Positions 27,801 through 36,800 of a stretch of 64,000 bases of DNA are shown here, one piece after another. Made by a program: the position numbers and the translations under genes. Under the pieces are notes generated by a model that was not told the origin of the DNA, searched no databases, and saw nothing but the letters and a program-made list of their open reading frames with translations. The DNA lies in NCBI RefSeq assembly GCF_016097555.1, contig NC_054701.1, forward strand, positions 4,789,890-4,853,889, in the 5' to 3' direction. The DNA is from Gigantopelta aegis. Its lineage: Eukaryota; Mollusca; Gastropoda; Neomphalida; Peltospiridae. The stretch's first letter is position 1. Every line of letters starts with the position of its first letter.

Positions 27801-30800
27801 AGTCTTACCAAGGCAACACAGGCACTCAATTAACAATACTGGTGAAAACTATTCAGTAATCATAAATAGGACCATATTTAAAATGTTTAACTTTGATCAT
27901 TCTTCAAGGACAGTTCCAAAAAGTATCATAGGTGAGGGTGGAGGGTATTATCTATTAGGTCTGCTTTAAGTGTACTTAATACATACAAAATTATTGAATT
28001 GCATACTGAAGATCATCGGTACTGGGAGTACGGCCATGCCTTTTCACATCGTGATGGTTCCTGATATCTATGCAAAAACTTAAAATAAACCTAAAATAAA
28101 AAACCTACTGGTACTGGTTTTTCTTCATCCTTTGTTTTATACTCATCTTCCTTTTCTTCCTTTATCTCAAAGAAGCTCTCAGTTTTGGGTCGTTTTTTCT
28201 CTGCGATGTACACAAGGTGGCCTTCAGATGCTGACCACTCCATAGAGCCAAATTCACCTGTTTCAATGTAACCATTTGTTAAAGGTGTGTATGGCCAAGA
28301 AAATCTATTTTCAATTAAATTAATGTGTCTTCAATAACATGTCAGCACATTTTTAAATGCAGCTGCAGTGGAACAACTGAAAACCAGATCCTTGGTAAAC
28401 TGAAATTCCCATAAAATCAGACATTTTTCACAATCCTTTTTTAAATATCTGCACACTTCTCTAATGGTTTTACTGTATATGTATTTGGCGTCTAAAGTAC
28501 ATGTATGGTTATTGCAACATTTGGTTAGATACTATATTTAATATAATTTCCTACAGACATGACAATGCATACCTATAATATAGCAGTCATCAGACAATAG
28601 GTGGGACATGAAAAAGCATGACATGTCTACTGATATGGTGGGGGGGGGGGGGGGGGGTCAAGGCTACAGACAATTGCAGATTAACCAATATCCCATTCAG
28701 GTTTATTTTTCTTGACATCGGTTTACAGATAATGAAAATCATTGGACAAATAAGCAATTAATGAAGTGTATCTGTCTAAAACCTGCAAGTACAAACTCTC
28801 CGATTGGTCAGAATTTTATTACTGGCATTCTCATCTGTCAACAATTGCTTACCATCGTTTTCATAAATTTCCCCATGTTTATCCAGCACTTTTATATCCA
28901 CCGTTTTCAGTTTCCTGTCTTTAGACCAAATCTACAAGAACAATGTACACATGAAATTCTAAAAGATTCTAAAAGATTATTATTCTCAATGAGAGACTAT
29001 TTTAATTTCTTTTTAATCATCTGCTAAATGGCATTCTCAGCATGTATTACACATGTATACAAAATATCACAGGTAGGGTTATTTCATTTTAAACAAAATT
29101 CTAAATCTTTACAAACTGTTATTGACAGAGTAGATAAAAGTTGAAAAAGTTAATAGAAATGTATATATAATTTTTTTTAAACTATGCTTATTTGGCACCT
29201 AACTACATGTTTGGTAATTTTGATAAAGCCGAATTTCTAAACACGGCTGTGTGACTTTTAATTATTTTCCAAATACAAATATGAGACCACCTTTGTATAA
29301 TATTTGACCTGATGGATGTAGCCTTTTAGCTATCCAATCATTGCCAAATGCTGCGGTTTTTAAATATAGACTCAAGCAATATTTGTTAAAATAATATCAT
29401 TCATATACATATTTTATGCCATGTATGTATTTTCTATTTGTTCATAAATGTATGTATTATTTGTATTGTTTGTACCCTAGGGCCTCAGGGAAAATTAGCG
29501 TTTTTTTTTAACTGAGTTACTCTCACTAAATAAAGAATTTATTATTATTATTATTTTAATCACAACTACGGAAAATCATTTCTGAGGTTCATCTTCATTA
29601 ATTTCATAAAGAGTTTTTAACATCTCCTTCATGATTGATAAAATAATCAAAATGTCAATACTAGTTTCTCTTATTTTATGAATTACAGTTTAGAAAGAAA
29701 CATGAAAAATTGACTGTACATGTAAATAAACAGATGACCACAGGAATACCTCAATAAATTGTTTCTCTTCTTCGTCTTTCTTGATTTTCAGTTTCTTCAC
29801 GATAGCTCGGAGAGATCCTGAAGGCGACTCCTTGTCCCAAATCCTGTTGAAACCAATGTAACAAATCAATTAACCTCCACTCAGGAGATTCGAGCTATGA
29901 ACTCAGTCACTCTACCAACTGAGCTAATATGAGCCAATGGAATCATAAACATCTAGGTACATGTGTATTTTGGTAGTCTATTTCATAATCTTAATTAAGC
30001 TTCCAACCCAACATCAGAGATTCACAGAAACATTAAATCCTGCTAAATTCTCAGAGTGAGAACCATCAGTGGCTTGCTCATTGGTTTCCTCATTGCATGC
30101 CATAGTTTAGGCCAGAGAGCCCATATGGCTCACTGATGACTAGCCAGTGGTTGTGGCTTTCAGTCTCAAACAAAATTAAAATAATCAACAGACCAGCTTA
30201 CACATTCTCAATGGTGACTGGTGATGATGTGGCCACAACCTTTAACTCGTCCTTCTCAGCTTGCAGAAAGTGAGTTCTTGTAAAACTGGTTTTCTTGGTC
30301 TGTTCAAGATCACGCTGTGACCAGCAACTGTTGATGATGTTGGAACAGGCGTTACTGAATGTGGCCGATGTAACTTGTGGAAAACTGGCAAGATACCTGA
30401 ACACATTCACAATATCTGCTGCCTGGAAATAGATTTTAATGAAGCATTGAAACCGAATCTTGTTTAATAATATTTTAGAGCTACACATACTTGCATGATC
30501 AGATTAATCAAGGCTCATAATTTGGAAGTAAAGAATCATTAGTATCTTAACTCTCATGCGTATGTACTAAAAACATATGTGTTAAACTCACTAGAGTCCT
30601 CTCAAGAATTGATATACGGTTGGAACAGTTAGACAGTTAAATAACATAAGGTTATTATGTAATGTTACTTACAGTATGAAATGTTATTGTATTTCTATTC
30701 CATTCAAATTACTTCCATTGTAACACATGATCGAACAATATGACTAGATGGCAGAGGCTCATCCAATACAGATTTTCATTGCACGCAATTTGTCCAATAA

Positions 30801-33800
30801 AATTACTTATTGTAAATGCAGGGCTAGCTCTAGCATTCGACAAATTTGCCAATTGCGAATTTTTAAAACAATTGGCAAATTTGATTTTAATATAGCAAAA
30901 TTATTCTTATGTAATAATTGATATTATTTGGGAAAATATCCCACTTTTTACTATTTTCTAAGTGTTATAGATAATTTGGCGAAACTTCGTGCACACTCAG
31001 AGCTAGCCCTGAAACAACATTGTATAATAACCGTATATTATTGGATTAGTTCATGTTGAGCCATCAATAATAATAACAATAATAATAATAATAATAATAA
31101 TCTTTATTTAAAGAAGGTTACACAAATAGTAGTGCACTAATCTCCCTTGTGGCCTTCTGTCTATTAAGCATTAAAAATTATTACTCTACATATAATGAAA
31201 TAAACAATGTATTAAAAAAAAAAAACATAATTATCCTTCATTAAATGCATCGAAACCATGATGCATACATAATTAATACAATTGTTTTTTACATATACAA
31301 ACAAATGTTATCGCAACTTGATATAATCATAAATAAATAGAATTTAAACATACACTGATGATACAGACTTCTGAGTAAAGATTTTACTAAACATTTTCAA
31401 GAGCCAGTGTTGAACTTATGAATTTTTTATATTGTCTTTTTTTAATAGAATCTGGGATTGTATTCCATGTTTCAACACTGGAATATCTGAAGGAGTGTTT
31501 ATACAATTCAGTGTTGGGTCTTGGCAATACAAGATTATTATGCGTTGCTGATCTCAGGTTATATTTATTTGAGCCTGATGATGGCATGAAATAATCACTT
31601 ATATATATGCAGGTGTCAGATTGTTCAACGCCGTATATACTAATACTAATTGTTAGGATATATGGGGTTAATCATTGTTAGAATATATGGGGTTAACTTT
31701 AAATTCGTAGTTCAAGTTCAAGGGGGTAAATTAAGCCATATAAAATAGTTTCTACTTGGGAGGGGAGATACTGGTCCGGATGTGTGTAATTAACAAACCC
31801 GTGTCTCTCTCAGTGCTGAGATAAGAGCGTTTATGTTTAATTGTTGGCACCAGGGAGGAAGGGCTAACCTTGTCAGCACACATTAATTTGCATACTGTTT
31901 TTCTTTGCTTGTTTTATATATTGCTGTAGTTAGAAATAAAATCAGTTTTCACTTGGTCTCTTTGGTTGTCTGATGGTGTCAGATGGGTAGTGATCTTAGA
32001 AATTAACAACTGGGGGCTCGTCCGGGATTGTATAGTGAAAACTCACCCGTTAAATTCTAAGAACTACGTTGTGCAAGATGTCAGATGTTGGTGCTGAAGA
32101 AATGCAGGCTGATCAAGAATTGGTTGAACTTTTGGAAATGGACAAACAAAAACTAACAAAGAAACAATTACAGAAAGTACATGACAAAGAAGTAGAAATG
32201 GCTCGAATGAAATTTCAACTGGAAATGGAGAAGTTAAGAATGGAAAGAGAAAGAGAGAAGGAAGAAATGAATTTTAGGATAAAAGAACTTGAATTAGACA
32301 ATGCTAAACAAATTAAAAATTTGGAAGTGGAATTACAGAAATCAAAAGATACACAGGAGTTAAAATGTTCGAGTTTGTCCATGAAAGTGAAAATGCAACC
32401 GTTTGATGTGGAAAAGGAAGATATTTTAACATATCTATCCGAGTTTGAGGCTGTGGCCCAACAAGCCGGGTGGGATGATAAGGTTAAAGTGCTGCAGCTA
32501 AGAACCTTATTACCCGGTGTTGCACGAGAAGTAGCATGCGAATCAAGCCAGGACTTTAAGGGTCTGAAGAGGGCGTTGGTTACCAGGTTTGGACGGCGAC
32601 CGGCGGACTACTTTGTTTTGCTTGATCAAATCAAGCGGAAGGGGAAAGAGACATACAGGGGATTGAACTCTCGTATACGGATGTACGTGGAGAGGTTTCT
32701 CGATGATAAAGATCCAACTGACCAGCTGTGTGAAGCTTTCTTTCTAAAAGCGTTACCTCCAGCACAAGCACAGTGGATTGTGAGAAACAAAGGTTCAGGC
32801 AGTGTAGTGGAAGCGGCGGAAGATTACGTAGAATCAGACACTACAATCAGAGAAAACCGAGATCAGCATGATGGAAGGAATCATTCAAGACAAATAAAAC
32901 CAGATATCAAGTGTTTTATATGTCACAAACAGGGTCATCTGGCACGCCACTGTAGAAAACGATACAGTGACAGCCGAAATCAAGCGACTTTCTTTATCCA
33001 AAATCACCAGACAAATAAGCTAATCTACCTACCTGGAAAGGTGAATGGAAAAAACATTTCATTTGTTAAGGACACAGGATGTGAACTAACTTTAATAAAG
33101 GCAAAGTTTGTTCCCCCAAGCTGCATTCTAGAGGGACAGAGCACAGTGCTGTATACAGCAGTAGGGCAACCATTCAATGCCAAACTTGCTGTTGTGGAGA
33201 TAGACACTCCATTTTACTCTGGACATGGACAGGTTGGTGGTGTGCCGGGTTTGGTTGAAGATGCTTTACTTGGAATCGATATCATTGACAGAAAAGCCAA
33301 AGTTAATGCAGTGACAAGAGCCCAAGCTCAAGCAGAAGAAATACTTGAATTCCCTCAGGTACAAAAACAAATGGCTGAAACATCAGAAATAAATGAGAAT
33401 ATCCTGCCAAATGCTGAGACATTAGCGACCCAACAACGGGAAGATGAAACACTGAACAAGATTCGAGAAACTGCTCTGAAGACAGAAGAAGAAGCAAGAT
33501 CTGAATCCAGTGCTTTCTTCTGGGAAGACTCAATTCTTTATCGTCACTGGAGAACCAAAGATAATTCCAAAGAAGGAAAGCAATTAGTTGTTCCACAGTC
33601 TATGAGAAAGAAGATATTAGAACTGGCTCATGACAGACCACTAGCTGGACATCTTAGTGTTGAAAAAACCAAACAGAGAATCATGGCAAGGTTCTATTGG
33701 CCTGGAGTACTCAAAGAGGTTGCTGGACACTGTAAAACGTGCGACGTCTGCCAGAAGTTTGCCAAAAAGAAACCAGGCGAAATCGCGCCAATGCGGACAG

Positions 33801-36800
33801 TACCAAAAGTCACTGAACCTTTCAGAAAAATATCCATGGATATTGTCGGTCCACTGGCCAGAACAAAGAAAGGTAACAAGTTTATTTTAACCATTGTAGA
33901 TGAAGCCACACGTTATCCAGAGGCCTTTGCTCTGAAGTCAATTGAAGCAGAGGTGATTGCTGATAAACTGATTGAAATGTTTAGCAGGACAGGTGTACCT
34001 GAGGTAATCTTGACGGACCAAGGCTCGAACTTCACAAGTACATTGATGAAGAAGTTATATGAGATTCTTGGAGTCAAGGGTGTGACAACATCGCCGTATA
34101 ATCCCAAGGCGAATGGTGTTGTTGAACGTTTTAATGGAACTTTAAAAGCAATGCTGAAAAAGTTATCCATGAGTGGTAGTGATGACTGGGATGTTCTGTT
34201 GCCATATACATTATTTGCGTACAGAGAGGTACCACATCAGGAGACCGGGTTTGCACCATTTGAGCTTTTGTATGGATGGCCTGTTCGTGGACCTCTGGAT
34301 CTTGTATATGAAGCCATGACGGGACAGTCTGAAAATGGTCAGACATTGTTGGATCACATTACTAAGGTCAGGGAACGCCTGGCACTAGTTACCAGTGTGG
34401 TTGAGAAAAACTTGACAAGACGACATGAGTATACCAAGGCATGGTATGACAGAAAAAAACAGGCCAAGGAACAGAAGTTTTGGCCTGGTGACCAGGTACT
34501 GGTTTTGTTGCCGTCCAGTTCAAAGAAGATGCTTGCACAATGGCAGGGTCCGTTCAGAGTGGTAAAGCAAGTGTCTGATGTCAATTATTCAGTTCAAGTT
34601 GGCGGTCGTCGAGTATGTGTTGTATATCACATCAATTTGTTGAGAAAATATCATCCCAGAACTATCATGTATGTTGGTGCACATAATGATACTGAAGAAG
34701 AGGAATCGAGTGGATTTATCTTTCCTGATGACACTGAGTCTTACCGAGATGTCAGAATCAATCCGGTGCTGTCACAAGAACAAAAAGAACAACTGCGAGC
34801 AATCTGTGAAGAATTCTCAGATGTACTGACTTCAAAGCCTGGCTGTACAGACTTGATAGAACATGATATCAAGTTGACATCTGATACCACTATCTGTCAA
34901 GCGCCTTACAGAATTCCCCATTCTAAGTTGGGTGAAGTCAAGAATGCCATTGATGATCTACTAAAGCAAGGGCTGATCAAAGTGTCAAGAAGTCCATATT
35001 CGTTTCCAGTCGTTCTTGTGCGAAAGCCTGACAAGACACTAAGAATTTGTATCAATTACAAGAAGCTAAATGACATTACAGTATTTGACAGTTACCCCAT
35101 GCCAAGGATTGATGAAACAATCGAAGCTGTGGGGAGATCCAACTTCATCAGCCGACTTGATCTGACCAAGGGGTACTATCAAATACCTCTCTCCAAATCA
35201 GCACAAGAGAAGAGTGCATTTACTACACCATTTGGGCTCTACGAGTTTACTGTTATGCCTTTTGGAATGAAAACAGCACCAGCATGTTTTGCTCGATTGA
35301 TGAAATTGGCATTGGGATCGGTGAGAGATGTAGAAACGTATTTCGATGATGTCATAATCCACAGTATGGAGTGGAAGGACCATGTGGAAAGCCTTCGGGA
35401 GGTTTTCCATAACCTTCGGAAAGCTAAGCTGACAGTTAGACCATCAAAATGTGAGCTGGGAGCATCCGAAACTAAGGTACTTGGACATATTGTTGGACAA
35501 GGTCAGGTAAAGCCAAATCCTGACAAGGTTAGTGTCATGAAAGAATATCCACTGCCCATCACAAAGAAAGATATCAGAAGGTTTTTGGGAATGACATCCT
35601 ACTACCGGAAATTCATCAAAAACTTCGCCAAAATTTCCGCTAGTTTGACTGATTTGTTGAGAAAGAATTGCCCAAACAAAGTTCATTGGACTGATAAAAG
35701 TGTACAAGATTTCAGAGCACTGAAAGACGCATTGACCAATGCACCTGTGTTGATCAATCCAGACTTCAGTAAGAAATTTGTGTTGCAGACTGATGCAAGT
35801 GATCATGCTCTTGGAGTTGTATTGTGTCAAATCCAAGCAGGTGAGGAACACCCAGTGGCATTTATGTCCAGGAAGTTATTGCCACGAGAGCGAAACTACG
35901 CCACAATTGAGAAGGAGTGTTTGGCAATTGTATGGGGAGTAGAATCCCCATCATACTACTTGGCGGGAACACCATTTACCATCCAAACTGACCACAATCC
36001 GCTTGTGTGGTTAAACAACTTGAAGGCGAAGAATCAGCACTTGTTAAGATGGTCACTGATCCTGCAAGCATACGAGTTCATCATAGAATACAAGAAAGGA
36101 ACTGATAATGGAAATGCAGACAGTCTGTCAAGAATCTACTAGTTGTGAAAAGTGTTGACTATCCCGCATGTGAAAAGTGTTAACTATCCAGCATGTGAAA
36201 TGTTTGACAGTCTAGCATGTGAAAAGGAAAATAATGAACAGTGATAAACAATATTTTCAATTGGAGATGTATTAGACAATGGATAAGTAAGTGTAATTCT
36301 ATAAAATGATTATAGGGTGAGTACCAATTTACTTAAAAATAAAGGTACATTTTATTGGCGTTAACTTCTGAAGAGAAGTTTACGTTTTATTGGTGGAGGT
36401 GTTAGGATATATGGGGTTAATCATTGTTAGAATATATGGGGTTAACTTTAAATTCGTAGTTCAAGTTCAAGGGGGTAAATTAAGCCATATAAAATAGTTT
36501 CTACTTGGGAGGGGAGATACTGGTCCGGATGTGTGTAATTAACAAACCCGTGTCTCTCTCAGTGCTGAGATAAGAGCGTTTATGTTTAATTGTTGGCACC
36601 AGGGAGGAAGGGCTAACCTTGTCAGCACACATTAATTTGCATACTGTTTTTCTTTGCTTGTTTTATATATTGCTGTAGTTAGAAATAAAATCAGTTTTCA
36701 CTTGGTCTCTTTGGTTGTCTGATGGTGTCAGATGGGTAGTGATCTTAGAAATTAACAATATACTAATACTAATGTACCCGTATGGTATGTGCACCTATAA

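Larger units (their letters stand above)
31651..36757 (+). mobile_element. Complete Ty3/gypsy-type LTR retrotransposon with integrase upstream of RT (Gmr1-like)
   Basis: 5.1-kb element with 358-bp LTRs that look identical by eye (31651-32008, 36400-36757; TG...CA), a proline-tRNA type primer site, one uninterrupted gag-pol frame and a purine-rich tract before the 3' LTR. It is flanked by a 16-bp direct repeat (31635-31650 and 36758-36773) and sits inside a LINE remnant, in APEH intron 1, in the opposite orientation to that gene. The domain order gag-protease-integrase-RT-RNase H matches the Gmr1-like group of gypsy elements. Identical LTRs and an open frame point to a recent, possibly mobile copy. 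Confidence 0.95.

Noticed and set aside
29878..29936. A functional tRNA gene.
   Set aside because: A and B box-like motifs are present, but no acceptor stem or anticodon arm could be folded.
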